Shown: positions 33,272-41,506 of the stretch, piece after piece
Layout of the letters: each line of letters opens with the position of its first letter
Position numbering within the stretch: position 1 is the stretch's first letter
Source of the DNA: Bacillota bacterium
GTDB lineage: Bacteria > Bacillota > Clostridia > Christensenellales > Aristaeellaceae
Length of the DNA stretch: 64,000 nucleotides
Direction: 5' to 3'
Assembly (NCBI GenBank): GCA_023459275.1
Contig: JAEWVC010000041.1
Span: 1 to 64,000, forward strand
Program-made: the position numbers and the translations under genes
Notes under the pieces: generated by a model
The model's input: only the letters and a program-made list of their open reading frames with translations
Databases searched by the model: none
Told to the model about the DNA's origin: nothing

Positions 33272-34435
33272 ATGGTGCAAAACGTAAACCGCCATACCCC
33301 TCTTCACAAAAGATGGGCGGCTCTGACCCTGGCGCTTGTATTGATATGTTCCTGCGCCACGGCCCTGGCCGCCGAAGATTTCGCCGTTGTCTATGGAACC
33401 GCCCGGCTTAACCTGCGCAAAACCCCCAGCGCCAGCGGCGTGTGGCTGGGTGCTTATGACGCCGGCACATGGATCCGGATTTCCGATGCGCCCGGCAACT
33501 GGTACGCGGTGGTGGCCCCCGATGGAAAGACGGGCTATATGAGCCGGAACTACCTGACCCAGGGGCTCACGAACTATATTACAGTAGCCACGGTAAACAA
33601 TCCAAAATCCACACAGTTTCTGAACCTGCGGGAAGACCCAAGCTATTCGGCCAAGGTGCTGGGCATCTATTATAACGGCGTGCCCGCGCCTGTGCTCTAT
33701 TCCACCAACGGATGGTATTTTGTGTCCGTGGATGGGGTCCAGGGCTTTTTTAGGGGCGAGTACCTGACGCTTAACACCGTGGTGGGCAGCGATGATATCG
33801 CCACCATCGTCACCCCCAACAACACGGGCCTGAACCTTCGGGAAGGCCCAGGGATGCAGTACAGGATCATTAGGCAGTTCAAGGGCGGCCGGTATGTGAT
33901 GGTGCTCAACCGCGGCGACGGCTGGTGGAAGGTATCCATCGACGGGTATGTGGGCTATGTGGACACCGGTTTTTTGCAGGAGGGCATCCTGGGCGGCGGC
34001 GACGGCAGCGGCGGCGGTTCCAAGACGCCCTATGCGGAGGTGAAGAACCCCAAATCAGGCCAGACCCTCGCCCTGCGGGAAAGCACGGATTTAAACAGCA
34101 AGGTCCTGGGCCAGTACAAGAATGGCACCCGGGTGACCGTGCTGGCCAGGGGAAGCGAATGGAGCCTAGTCACGGTGGATTCCACCGGCAAGACGGGCTA
34201 TATGGTATCGCAGTACCTGACGTTTTATAACTTTTCCGCCACCCCCACCATGAAGGTAAGAAACCCGAACGGTTCCTATGTGAACCTTCGAAGCTGCGCC
34301 GGCCTGACGGGCACCAAGGTACTGGCCCGCATGAGCCCGGGTGCCACGGTGGAGGTGCTCATCCCCGGGGACGACTGGGTCAAGGTGCGCTATGGCGCCA
34401 TGGTGGGCTATGCGGTAGCCAGCTTTCTGCAATAA
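33272..34435 (+). CDS. Secreted protein with five SH3b domains
   Basis: The 387-residue exported protein has a signal peptide (ending near ATALAAED, residue 30) and five bacterial SH3 domains of about 60-70 residues. Each has the (L)NLR..P/S core followed by a GW or W strand and a closing GYM/GYV strand. A Gly/Ser linker (GGGDGSGGGS) separates domains three and four. Such domains bind peptidoglycan stem or cross-bridge peptides and usually accompany a lytic domain, but none is present here, so it may be a cell-wall-binding or sensing protein. AAAGGAGAG precedes the ATG at 33272. The SH3b sequences resemble those in the BspA protein at 11985. Confidence 0.85.
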   Translation: MVQNVNRHTPLHKRWAALTLALVLICSCATALAAEDFAVVYGTARLNLRKTPSASGVWLGAYDAGTWIRISDAPGNWYAVVAPDGKTGYMSRNYLTQGLTNYITVATVNNPKSTQFLNLREDPSYSAKVLGIYYNGVPAPVLYSTNGWYFVSVDGVQGFFRGEYLTLNTVVGSDDIATIVTPNNTGLNLREGPGMQYRIIRQFKGGRYVMVLNRGDGWWKVSIDGYVGYVDTGFLQEGILGGGDGSGGGSKTPYAEVKNPKSGQTLALRESTDLNSKVLGQYKNGTRVTVLARGSEWSLVTVDSTGKTGYMVSQYLTFYNFSATPTMKVRNPNGSYVNLRSCAGLTGTKVLARMSPGATVEVLIPGDDWVKVRYGAMVGYAVASFLQ

Positions 34436-34439
34436 TTGG

Positions 34440-34955
34440 CTAAAGCACCCATACGGGTGAAACGCCCATTCCGGGCAGCACTTTTTCAAAAAAATCCAAA
34501 CGCCCGAAAATCACCGTTTCGGTGTTTATGCAGGGATGAAAGGCGATACGGGGGAATTCCCGTATCGCCTTGTCGCATACAAGGGTGATTTTATGCTCCC
34601 GGTCAAACAAAAGCCCCAGGGGGCTTACCGCGCCGGGCAGCAGCCCCAGCATTTCGGGCAGCAGCGCGTCCGGCGCAAAGCTCAAGCGGGAAACGCCCAG
34701 TTCCTTGCTGACCTCCGCGGTGCGGAACTGTTTGTTGGGATCGATAAGCATCAGGTAAAACTGCGTCTGCTGCCGGTTGCAAAGAAAAATATTCTTGCAG
34801 ATCATAACCTCCGGCGTGATAAAATCCATGGCCAGACAGTCGCCTATGGTGTGGGCGGGCGGATGGCTGTGCAGTTCAAAAGGGACGCCCCACGCCCCCA
34901 GGGCGGCGATGACCGTATCCCGGCTGTCCAAAAAAATCCCCCCATCAAAAGGCAT
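34440..34955 (-). CDS. Prolyl-tRNA editing deacylase, ProX/YbaK family
   Basis: The 171-residue cytosolic protein resembles free-standing Cys- or Ala-tRNA(Pro) editing domains (ProX, PrdX, YbaK). It has the N-terminal L-x-x-W-G-V-P-F-E-L-H-S-H-P-P pattern (positions 17-31) and the central KNIFLCNRQQTQFYLML, with the catalytic Lys expected in this strand. The C-terminal VSPLGLLFDREHKITLVCD completes the fold. It hydrolyses mischarged tRNA and so protects translation accuracy. The ATG at 34955 was chosen because conservation starts there, although its ribosome site is weak and distant. It is convergent with the SH3b gene, only 4 bp apart. Confidence 0.82.
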   Translation of the reverse strand: MPFDGGIFLDSRDTVIAALGAWGVPFELHSHPPAHTIGDCLAMDFITPEVMICKNIFLCNRQQTQFYLMLIDPNKQFRTAEVSKELGVSRLSFAPDALLPEMLGLLPGAVSPLGLLFDREHKITLVCDKAIREFPRIAFHPCINTETVIFGRLDFFEKVLPGMGVSPVWVL

Positions 34956-35059
34956 ATGGGTAAGTATACGCCTCTTTGATGGGGTTGTACAGGCCGTGCT
35001 GCCGGTATACCATCCGGAGGTTTCGCAGGCGGTTGCCCCGGGGTTTTCCATCGGGGCGG

Positions 35060-35857
35060 TCAACGCATCTCTTGCCGTGCCATATACCGGTCGGCGAATG
35101 CAAATACCACGCAGGTTCCAACAGCAATCACCGCGACCGGAATCACTACCCGCAAGAATAAATCAAGCAGATGCGCGCCGTCCGCCGCTTCCGTTCCAGT
35201 AAGTGCGTCCCTTAGCAGCGGTGTGATACCATAATCAGATTTAGACCATGTATAGATCATCTGGTAGATATAACCCCCCCATGCATTGGCGGCAACCACA
35301 CCGCAGAACGCCACGACGTAAGGCAAACAGCTTAATAAAGTTCCAAGAGGCGCACCCGAATCCGGCTTTCTGATCCGGGCAAGATACCCGGTGGCCAACA
35401 CAATGGAAAGATTGGATACCACAAAAAGTATAACCGGATAACTCGTTTCCAGCGAGCCCATGTAGAAGTACATCAGGTATTCTCCTATGGTGTTGTTCGC
35501 CATCGTGGATAGCAAGAGCGTAAGCACAATAGTTACCGTATTGAAGTTGTTGCTCAGGCCGATGGTGAACACTGTCATGAGAACACCGAAAAGCAGTGTA
35601 GCGCCAATGGTGATACGCAAACTGTTCATGGTAGCGCCGGAAGAAGAGACGGAAGAAGATTCGGTTAATGGCAGGTTGGACATCCAGTCCAAGCTCAGGA
35701 TCACTGGTCCGGCAACGCACAGGGCGAACACCAGCGCGGCAAGAAGGCCAGACAAGAGGCCGGCCGGAGATGCGTTCACGGAGCTGCCGGGCTTTGAGAT
35801 GAGAGTGTCTGATTTTACCCTTTTAGTAATGACAATTGCCAATACCACTGCCGCCAC
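35060..35857 (-). CDS. Second half of a frameshifted double ABC permease (LplC-like part)
   Basis: This 265-residue frame starts at GTG 35857, but the frame is open back to about 35926 and no ribosome site precedes it. Read without a start, it begins YDNGIAGRNLSLTSAGWVF, which is the natural continuation of the upstream frame (DTF..Y..G......S..TA pattern at the end of LplB-type permeases). About six hydrophobic segments follow. It is therefore best read as the C-terminal part of one polypeptide begun at 36621. The run of seven T at the junction could allow a -1 ribosomal shift, or one T was lost by mutation or sequencing error. No clear EAA loop is visible, so the transport role is uncertain. 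Confidence 0.6.
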   Translation of the reverse strand: MAAVVLAIVITKRVKSDTLISKPGSSVNASPAGLLSGLLAALVFALCVAGPVILSLDWMSNLPLTESSSVSSSGATMNSLRITIGATLLFGVLMTVFTIGLSNNFNTVTIVLTLLLSTMANNTIGEYLMYFYMGSLETSYPVILFVVSNLSIVLATGYLARIRKPDSGAPLGTLLSCLPYVVAFCGVVAANAWGGYIYQMIYTWSKSDYGITPLLRDALTGTEAADGAHLLDLFLRVVIPVAVIAVGTCVVFAFADRYMARQEMR

Positions 35858-35916
35858 GCACTGCAGGCCGGTTCTAAATACCCACCCGGCAGAGGTGAGC
35901 GAAAGATTTCTTCCTG

Positions 35917-36621
35917 CTATTCCATTGTCGTAAAAAAAGTATCGAAAGTATCGGAAGAGCTGAGATTCATTGAATTGGACAATAGCAATAACTGCTCCCG
36001 GTTCGTTGTCAGAAAGGCAGCCAGGCTTGCGGCCTGGGCAATCAATATGCCCGTCATGGCGCCGCGCAGAGGGCTTTTGCCTTTGCTATTAAACGTCGCC
36101 GCGGCGCACGCGCCGGAAAAGGCGCAAATAGCCAACGGCTTGATCACCGCCAGCGGAATATATGCCAGCCTGAAAAGCCCCGGATTGTTGATCACAGACT
36201 CCTTCAATCCCAACGGGGATGTGGGGGGTGATAAAAAAACCGCAAACAAATCGGCAAGGATAATGTTGGGGATAAACGCAGGCAGCAGCAGCGCGGCAGT
36301 AACGCCCGAACGAAGTATGCCGCCCTTCATTTTGCCCACAGACAGGGCAACCGGTATTGCGATAAGCGCCGAAAGTACAGATGGAAGCAATGAAAAAGCA
36401 AGGGAGTTAACAAGCAATCCCGGAAACACAAAAGACTTAAAAAACTGGGTATAGTACCGCGTGCCGGCCCACCGGCTGCCCGAAAGGCCATATACGGCTT
36501 TGTAGTTTTTCAAGGATGTAAGGACTGTTGTGATTCCCGGAAGAACAACGGCTAGCGCCAGGATGGACAAACCGGCCGCTAGAAAAATAATGGTGATTAC
36601 CTTATGGCTTCTTTTGCTCAC
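35917..36621 (-). CDS. First half of a frameshifted double ABC permease (LplB-like part)
   Basis: This 234-residue frame begins at GTG 36621 with AGGGAGA upstream. About six predicted helices follow, with a W-A-G-x-x-Y-Y-x-Q-F-F-K-S segment near residue 45 as in LplB-type sugar-oligomer permeases. It ends abnormally in FDTFFTTME at a T7 tract (minus strand). In the -1 frame the sequence continues as FDTFFYDNGIAGR into the next half. The joined protein of about 520 residues would be a fused pair of permease domains. Neither a binding protein nor an ATPase is adjacent. The segment appears richer in A and T than its neighbours, suggesting transfer or relaxed selection. Confidence 0.62.
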   Translation of the reverse strand: MSKRSHKVITIIFLAAGLSILALAVVLPGITTVLTSLKNYKAVYGLSGSRWAGTRYYTQFFKSFVFPGLLVNSLAFSLLPSVLSALIAIPVALSVGKMKGGILRSGVTAALLLPAFIPNIILADLFAVFLSPPTSPLGLKESVINNPGLFRLAYIPLAVIKPLAICAFSGACAAATFNSKGKSPLRGAMTGILIAQAASLAAFLTTNREQLLLLSNSMNLSSSDTFDTFFTTME

Positions 36622-36775
36622 GTGCAAATCTCCCTGCTCTTCTTTGTTCTTGATCTTGGATAGGACCGTGCTTTCAAAACGCCGGCAAGCAGGCGCCTGG
36701 AGGGGCAGCCGGACCACCTATCTACCCCTGGAGCGGATGATTTTCTGTTACTTTGCTGCTTACCCTTCTGCCCAT

Positions 36776-36781
36776 ATTATA
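36776..36781 (-). promoter_or_regulatory. Extended -10 element for the double permease
   Basis: On the minus strand TGCTATAAT gives an extended -10 (TATAAT at 36776-36781) without a convincing -35. The leader to the GTG at 36621 would be about 148 bases. It lies in the 36622-36957 gap together with the hairpin at 36836-36858 and the phosphofructokinase promoter. Confidence 0.45.
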
Positions 36782-36812
36782 GCATGATCCCCACATTCTG
36801 CCTATACTCTTA

Positions 36813-36858
36813 TGAAGTTTTTCAGGATGAGGTGCGGGCCCTTTTCAAAAAGGCCCCC
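36813..36858. repeat. TGAAGTTTTTCAGG motif plus C/G-rich hairpin
   Basis: TGAAGTTTTTCAGG (36813-36826) is repeated exactly at 55460-55473. In both places a G-rich then C-rich hairpin around an A/T centre follows about 10 bp later (here 36836-36858), and a promoter for the next plus-strand gene lies beyond. At this site it may act as a terminator-like boundary between divergent genes. Confidence 0.5.
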
Positions 36859-36918
36859 TCTCCGCCGTCCTTCCCAAAAAGAACCTTCCGGCCGCGTGCC
36901 CCGCGCCTTCGGCTGTGG

Positions 36919-36924
36919 TATAAT
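36919..36924 (+). promoter_or_regulatory. Extended -10 element for phosphofructokinase
   Basis: TGGTATAAT (TATAAT at 36919-36924) is an extended -10 without a good -35. It is nearly the same as the esterase promoter at 31238. The start codon lies 34 bp downstream. Confidence 0.5.
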
Positions 36925-36957
36925 GGGAACGTGACAAAAAAGAAGAGGTGATTTTTG

Positions 36958-38031
36958 GTGAAAAAGAGGATCGGCATTTTAACCAGCGGAGGCGACTGCC
37001 CGGGCTTGAACGCTGCCATCAGGGGCGTGGCCAGGGCGGCCTACGAACTGTTTGACGCGCAGATCATTGGCATCCGGGACGGCTACCGCGGCCTGATCCA
37101 GGGCGACTGCCAGGAGATGGACCGCAAGCAGTTTTCCGGTATATTGACTTTGGGCGGCACGATCCTGGGTGCCAGCCGCCAGCCCTTCCGGAACATGCGG
37201 GTCATCGGCGAGGACAACGTGGACAAGGTGGCCGCCATGAAGGATAACTATAAGGCCATGAAATTGGACTGCCTGGTGGTGCTGGGAGGCAATGGCACCC
37301 ACAAAACGGCCAATCTCCTGAGCCAGGAGGGCCTGAACGTCATCGGCCTTCCCAAGACCATTGACAACGACCTGTACGGCACGGATTTTACCTTTGGCTT
37401 CCATACCGCGGTGGACATCGCCACGGAAGTGATCGACCGCGTCCACACCACCGCGGCCAGCCATGGCCGCTGCATGATCATTGAGGTGATGGGCAACAAA
37501 GCCGGCTGGCTTACGCTGTACGCCGGCCTGGCGGGCGGCGCGGACATCGTGCTGCTTCCGGAGATCCCCTATGACTTCAAAAAGGTGGCAAAGATCGTGG
37601 AGACGCGGGCCAACAGCAAAAAGGCGTTTTCCATCCTGGCTGTGGCGGAAGGCGCCATGGACCTGGAGGAAGCACGGCAGAAAAAAAAGGACAGGGAAGC
37701 CCAGCGGGCCGCCTGTCCGGGCTTCAGCGTGGGATCCAGGCTCGCCGCACAGCTTTCCGATGCGGTGGGGGTGGAGGCACGGGCCGTGGTCCCCGGCCAT
37801 ATCCAGCGGGGGGGAAGCCCCAGCGCCTATGACCGGGTGCTGGCCACCCAGTTCGGCGTGCACGCGGCGCAATTGATCCAGGACGGCGTCTATGGCGTCA
37901 GTGTGGCGCTGGTGGGCAATGCCGTGACCCATAACCCCTTGAGCGAGATCGCCGGAGTGCCCAAGCAGGTGCCCGCCGACCATCAAATGGTGCAAACCGC
38001 AAGAAAGATCGGCATCTCTTTCGGGGATTGA
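36958..38031 (+). CDS. pfkA: 6-phosphofructokinase
   Basis: This 357-residue glycolytic enzyme phosphorylates fructose 6-phosphate. GILTSGGDCPGLNAAI forms the nucleotide/phosphate loop, PKTIDNDL the catalytic Asp motif and VIDRVHTTAASHGR the substrate site. The nucleotide-discriminating positions read GGNGT (Gly at the position called 104 in Bacillus PfkA, where PPi enzymes have Asp) together with Lys before TIDND (position 124). Gly plus Lys is found in ATP-using members of the long PFK clade, so ATP use is likely but not certain. GTG at 36958 lies 7 bases after AGAGGTG; a TTG one codon earlier is less well spaced. Confidence 0.92.
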   Translation: MKKRIGILTSGGDCPGLNAAIRGVARAAYELFDAQIIGIRDGYRGLIQGDCQEMDRKQFSGILTLGGTILGASRQPFRNMRVIGEDNVDKVAAMKDNYKAMKLDCLVVLGGNGTHKTANLLSQEGLNVIGLPKTIDNDLYGTDFTFGFHTAVDIATEVIDRVHTTAASHGRCMIIEVMGNKAGWLTLYAGLAGGADIVLLPEIPYDFKKVAKIVETRANSKKAFSILAVAEGAMDLEEARQKKKDREAQRAACPGFSVGSRLAAQLSDAVGVEARAVVPGHIQRGGSPSAYDRVLATQFGVHAAQLIQDGVYGVSVALVGNAVTHNPLSEIAGVPKQVPADHQMVQTARKIGISFGD

Positions 38032-38070
38032 AAAGGGGAAAAGCGCGCATGCTATCCCGGGGTGATGCGC

Positions 38071-38430
38071 ATGAAACGGAGCTTGTTGCTGGCTGCGCTG
38101 GGGGCGGCTGCCTACCCGCTGATGGAAATGGCCTGGCGGGGAAGGACGGCGCCTTCCATGGCCGCGGCCGGCGGAACGGCTGTGCTTCTGCTGGACGGGA
38201 TCAACCGCACCATGCGGCGGCGCCCGCTGTGGCAAAGGTCTTTGGCCGGCGGAGCGGCCATCACAGCGTTGGAATACGTCCTGGGCCGCACGGTGAACAG
38301 GCGCCGCCAGATATGGGATTATTCCGGGCTGCCCCTGCATGTAAACGGGCAGATCTGCCCGCAGTACGCCGCCATGTGGTGCCTGCTGTCCTTGCCGGCC
38401 CTCGCGGCACTGAACAGGATCAAACGGTAA
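38071..38430 (+). CDS. Small integral membrane protein, putative ABC_trans_CmpB family
   Basis: The 119-residue protein has about three or four hydrophobic segments and the C-terminal pattern WDYSGLPLHVNGQICPQYAA then MWCLLSLPAL. The W-D-Y-S...N-G-Q-I-C...W pattern is typical of the family annotated as putative ABC-transporter type IV, whose function is not established. ATG at 38071 sits 6 bases after GGGGTG; an ATG two codons earlier is possible. It follows phosphofructokinase by 39 bp and may share its transcript, ending at a hairpin that overlaps its stop. Confidence 0.7.
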   Translation: MKRSLLLAALGAAAYPLMEMAWRGRTAPSMAAAGGTAVLLLDGINRTMRRRPLWQRSLAGGAAITALEYVLGRTVNRRRQIWDYSGLPLHVNGQICPQYAAMWCLLSLPALAALNRIKR

Positions 38431-38454
38431 TACTGTTTCCAAACAGTATTTTGT
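38429..38454 (+). terminator. Hairpin terminator after the small membrane protein
   Basis: AATACTGTTT (38429-38438) and AAACAGTATT (38441-38450) pair perfectly around CC and lead into TTTTG. It overlaps the stop codon of the preceding gene. From here to 38678 I see no gene or named element. Confidence 0.6.
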
Positions 38455-38685
38455 CGTGGCGGCGGTTCTTTTCGCGCGGAAGGTTGGTTTCCTGCCGGAA
38501 ACCAAGTCGCTGCCCGACCGCCCGCTCAAAAGCTTTTGAACGGGTGCCGGCTATGTTGCCTTGCGCGCAGCGCAGCGCTGCCACGCTTCGTTCCGGCTCC
38601 TTGCCCTGCATCGAAAACCCTTCGCCGCCATGGACGAAATAATATTATGCAATAGTACAAAGACGGCTGGAACACAGCAAAAAAA

Positions 38686-38960
38686 GAGCGCCTTTCCCGG
38701 CGCCCGCAGGCCGTCAAAATAATGCCTATTTTGACAACGGCTCCTAGAAAGTGAAATTTCACTTTCTAGGAGCCGCACTTTTCGCCTGCGGCCGTTGGCC
38801 GCGGGCGGCGAAAAGCGTAAGGAATGCTTGCTTCGCAAGCGCCCCGCGCGTCCGGCAAAGCCGGGCGGCACGATTTCAATTGAAGGGGTTCCACCCCTTC
38901 AATGCATCCCAGAGAAACTGGCTAGACTTTGTCGATAGCCTGGAGCGCCTTTCCCGGCGC
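38686..38960 (+). repeat. Structured dispersed repeat, copy B, inside a duplicated terminator
   Basis: The core (about 38704-38942, 239 bp) aligns with copy A at 2455-2692 and keeps all its hairpins. Two stems show paired changes against copy A: CTCCTAG/CTAGGAG here against CCCCTAG/CTAGGGG, and TTTTCGCC/GGCGAAAA here against TTTTCACC/GGTGAAAA. The core is bracketed by two exact 18-bp copies of GAGCGCCTTTCCCGGCGC (38686-38703 and 38943-38960). The left copy is preceded by seven A and the right one is followed by TCTTTTT. So an original bidirectional terminator appears to have been split, with its hairpin duplicated. The left half still reads as a terminator for the minus-strand ABC operon. Confidence 0.82.
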
Positions 38961-38979
38961 TCTTTTTGCCTATCGGCAC

Positions 38980-39705
38980 TTACCGGAGCACTTTGCGCAA
39001 AAACTCCTGCGTCCTGGGGTTTTGGGGGTGGGAGAACAGCTCCTCGGGGGTATTCTGCTCGGCGATGCGCCCCTCGTCCATAAACAGTACCCGGGTGGAT
39101 ATTTCCCTGGCGAAGCCCATCTCGTGGGTGACGATGAGGGTGGTCATGCCGTTTTCCACCAGATCCTGGATCACTGTCAGCACCTCGCCCACCATTTCCG
39201 GGTCCAGGGCGCTGGTGGGTTCGTCAAAGAGCATCACCTCCGGTTCCATGGCCAGGGCGCGCACAATGGCAAGCCGCTGTTTCTGTCCGCCGGACAGGCG
39301 TCTGGGATGCTCGTTGAGCTTGTCGATAAGGCCCACCCGCTTGAGCAGTTCTCTGGATATTTCCTCCATCTCGGCCTTTGTCTTCCGGCCGGTCAATACC
39401 GGGGCCATGGTGATGTTCTCCTTCACCGTAAGGTGCGGAAAGATGTTAAAGTGCTGGAACACCATGCCCATCCGCTGCCGGTGCAGGTCCACATTCACGC
39501 CCTTTTGGGTCAGGTCCACACCGTGAAAGAGCACCTGGCCGGAGGTGGGCTTTTCCAAAAGGTTCAGGCAGCGCAGGAAAGTGGATTTTCCCGAGCCGGA
39601 GGGTCCGATGATGGAGATGATCTCTCCCTTGTATACCTGCTCGCTGATCCCTTTGAGCACCTCTAAACTGCCGAAGGATTTGCACAGATCACGAACTTCA
39701 ATCAC
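38980..39705 (-). CDS. glnQ: Polar amino-acid ABC transporter ATPase, GlnQ/HisP type
   Basis: The 241-residue ATPase energises amino-acid uptake. Walker A GPSGSGKST lies at 34-42, the Q-loop in FQHFNIFPHLT, the signature LSGGQKQR near 140, Walker B VMLFDEPTSALDPE and the switch His in VTHEMGF. It overlaps the permease gene by 8 bp (39698-39705). It is the last gene of the operon that starts with the aminotransferase. The binding protein is encoded divergently at 42991. Confidence 0.92.
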   Translation of the reverse strand: MIEVRDLCKSFGSLEVLKGISEQVYKGEIISIIGPSGSGKSTFLRCLNLLEKPTSGQVLFHGVDLTQKGVNVDLHRQRMGMVFQHFNIFPHLTVKENITMAPVLTGRKTKAEMEEISRELLKRVGLIDKLNEHPRRLSGGQKQRLAIVRALAMEPEVMLFDEPTSALDPEMVGEVLTVIQDLVENGMTTLIVTHEMGFAREISTRVLFMDEGRIAEQNTPEELFSHPQNPRTQEFLRKVLR

Positions 39706-40396
39706 CGGCCTTCATCCTCCTTTCCAGCATGGCGATGGCCTTGCTCAGGGTAAAGGTGAGCAGGAAATAGATCACGCCCACCACGATCAGCGGTTCCATC
39801 ACCAGGTACATGCTGCCGCTGATGGTTTTGTACTGGGTCATCAGGTCGCCCACGAAGAAGGTGGAGGCCAGGGATGTTTCCTTGATGACGGTCACAAACT
39901 CGTTGCACAGCGCCGGCAGAATGTTTTTGACGGCCTGGGGGAAGACCACGTGGGTCATGGTCTTGCGGGCGCTCAGGCCCAGCGACCTGGCCGCCTCCGT
40001 CTGGCCGTAATCCACCGCCTGGATGCCTGCCCTGATGATCTCGGTAACATAGCCCGCGGAGTTGAATATCAACGCGATGCAAATGCAGGCAAACTTCGAA
40101 AGGTTCAGCATGGGCACGATGCCAGGAAGCAGGAAATAGAAAAAGTAGAGCTGCAGCAACAGTGGCGTGCCCCGCACCACCTCCACATAGGCGGTGGCGA
40201 TCAAAGAAAGGGGCTTGATCCGCGACCTTTTCAATAGGGCCAGCAACGACCCCATGATCGTTCCGAAGACGACAGTGATCAGCGATAGAAGCAGGGTGTA
40301 CCAAAGCCCCTGCACAAACAGGTGGCCGTAGCGGGTAAGCACCTTGCCGATGTTCACCGCCATGGAGTCCAGCATGCTCATTAGACCTGTATCCAT
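39698..40396 (-). CDS. glnP: Polar amino-acid ABC transporter permease, GlnP/HisM type
   Basis: The 232-residue permease has five or so membrane helices. The family features are the YVEVVRGTPLLLQLYFFYF segment and the ATPase-contact loop EAARSLGLSARKTMTHVVFP. AGGAGG lies ten bases upstream of the ATG at 40396. It follows the iron-ADH-family gene by 15 bp and overlaps the ATPase gene. The presence of one permease gene suggests a homodimeric channel. Confidence 0.91.
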   Translation of the reverse strand: MDTGLMSMLDSMAVNIGKVLTRYGHLFVQGLWYTLLLSLITVVFGTIMGSLLALLKRSRIKPLSLIATAYVEVVRGTPLLLQLYFFYFLLPGIVPMLNLSKFACICIALIFNSAGYVTEIIRAGIQAVDYGQTEAARSLGLSARKTMTHVVFPQAVKNILPALCNEFVTVIKETSLASTFFVGDLMTQYKTISGSMYLVMEPLIVVGVIYFLLTFTLSKAIAMLERRMKAGD

Positions 40397-40411
40397 CGAT
40401 GGGCAGACCTC

Positions 40412-41506
40412 CTATGGTTGTTCGTTCCCCAGGGCCTCCACGGCCGCCATGGCATCCTTTATCATCTGCGGGGTGACAGGGTAGGGGAGATGCGCCATAT
40501 CCGGCTGGCGCAGGGTTTCCTCCAGAATGGCCGGAAGGCCGGGAAAGGGGAACCGCAGCCCCATCTCCGCAAAGGTGACGGGCGCTTTCAGCCGTTTCAG
40601 ATGACCGCGGACGGCATAGGCTGTATCCCGCTTTCCGTCCATCATCAGCTGTACCAGTACACCGAAGGCTACCACGTCCCCGTGCAGGCACCGCCCGATC
40701 TCGGGCACCGTTTCCATGGCGTAGTACAGCGAATGCGCCAGCGCGCCGTTATAGCACTCCTTTACCAGCAGGGACACAAGCCCGGTGCTTAAGATCACAC
40801 ACTGTACCGCCGTTTGAAGGGACGGGGTGTCCAGGCCGCTTTCGCAGTCGGCAAGCGCTTGCCCGCCCGCCTCAACAAGCGGCTCCCAGCAGGTGCGGCC
40901 GATGGCCAGGCCCAGGCTGTCCGTATAGGAGAGCGTGTCCTCCCGGGCGGAAAAATCGCTTTCAAAATGCTTGGCGATGGCATCGCCCATGCCGGCCCGC
41001 AGGTAGGCGGAAGGCGCGGCCGCGATGATCCCCGTGTGGATGAACGCGCGGACCGGGGGCGTGTCAAGAAACAGAAAGCGGTCAAAGGCACCGTCCTCAT
41101 GGTACATCACCGACAGCTTCGTCACCGCGGCGCAGGTGGCGGCGATGGTGGGCAGCGTGATTACCGGCAGCCCCGCAAAATGGCCGCAGGCCTTGGCGGT
41201 GTCAATGGCCTTGCCCCCGCCCATGCCGGCGATGATTTCGGCGGAGCACTCCCGTGCCTGCTGCGCCAGTTCCTGGGCCTTGGAAACGGTGCATTCCCCG
41301 GAAAACCGCCGGATGCCGGTGATTTCTGCCCGGTCACCAAGCGCCGCCGAAAACCTGTCAAGCCCCGCCTGCATGGCCTTTTCCCCGCCGATCAGCAGGA
41401 TGCGCTTCCCATAGGGCGCGATGGCGGCGGCAAGCTCCCGGTAGGCCTCGGGACCCACGGTATAGCTTGGGAAAAGTACGCTTTGCGTGTCCGGCATGGA
41501 ATGCAT
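40412..41506 (-). CDS. Glycerol-dehydrogenase-like (iron-containing ADH family) oxidoreductase
   Basis: The 364-residue protein has the two-domain fold of glycerol dehydrogenase and glycerol-1-phosphate dehydrogenase. The NAD site is GGGKAIDTAK, and the TIAATCAAVTKLSVMY strand contacts the cofactor. Metal ligands are suggested by Asp in GMGDAIAKHFE and His in NGALAHSLYY and RCLHGDVVAFG. The ATG at 41506 overlaps the TGA of the aminotransferase (TGATG) with GGAGG upstream, so the two are coupled. In this amino-acid locus the substrate is probably a hydroxy or keto compound derived from the amino acid rather than glycerol, but that is inference. Confidence 0.82.
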   Translation of the reverse strand: MHSMPDTQSVLFPSYTVGPEAYRELAAAIAPYGKRILLIGGEKAMQAGLDRFSAALGDRAEITGIRRFSGECTVSKAQELAQQARECSAEIIAGMGGGKAIDTAKACGHFAGLPVITLPTIAATCAAVTKLSVMYHEDGAFDRFLFLDTPPVRAFIHTGIIAAAPSAYLRAGMGDAIAKHFESDFSAREDTLSYTDSLGLAIGRTCWEPLVEAGGQALADCESGLDTPSLQTAVQCVILSTGLVSLLVKECYNGALAHSLYYAMETVPEIGRCLHGDVVAFGVLVQLMMDGKRDTAYAVRGHLKRLKAPVTFAEMGLRFPFPGLPAILEETLRQPDMAHLPYPVTPQMIKDAMAAVEALGNEQP

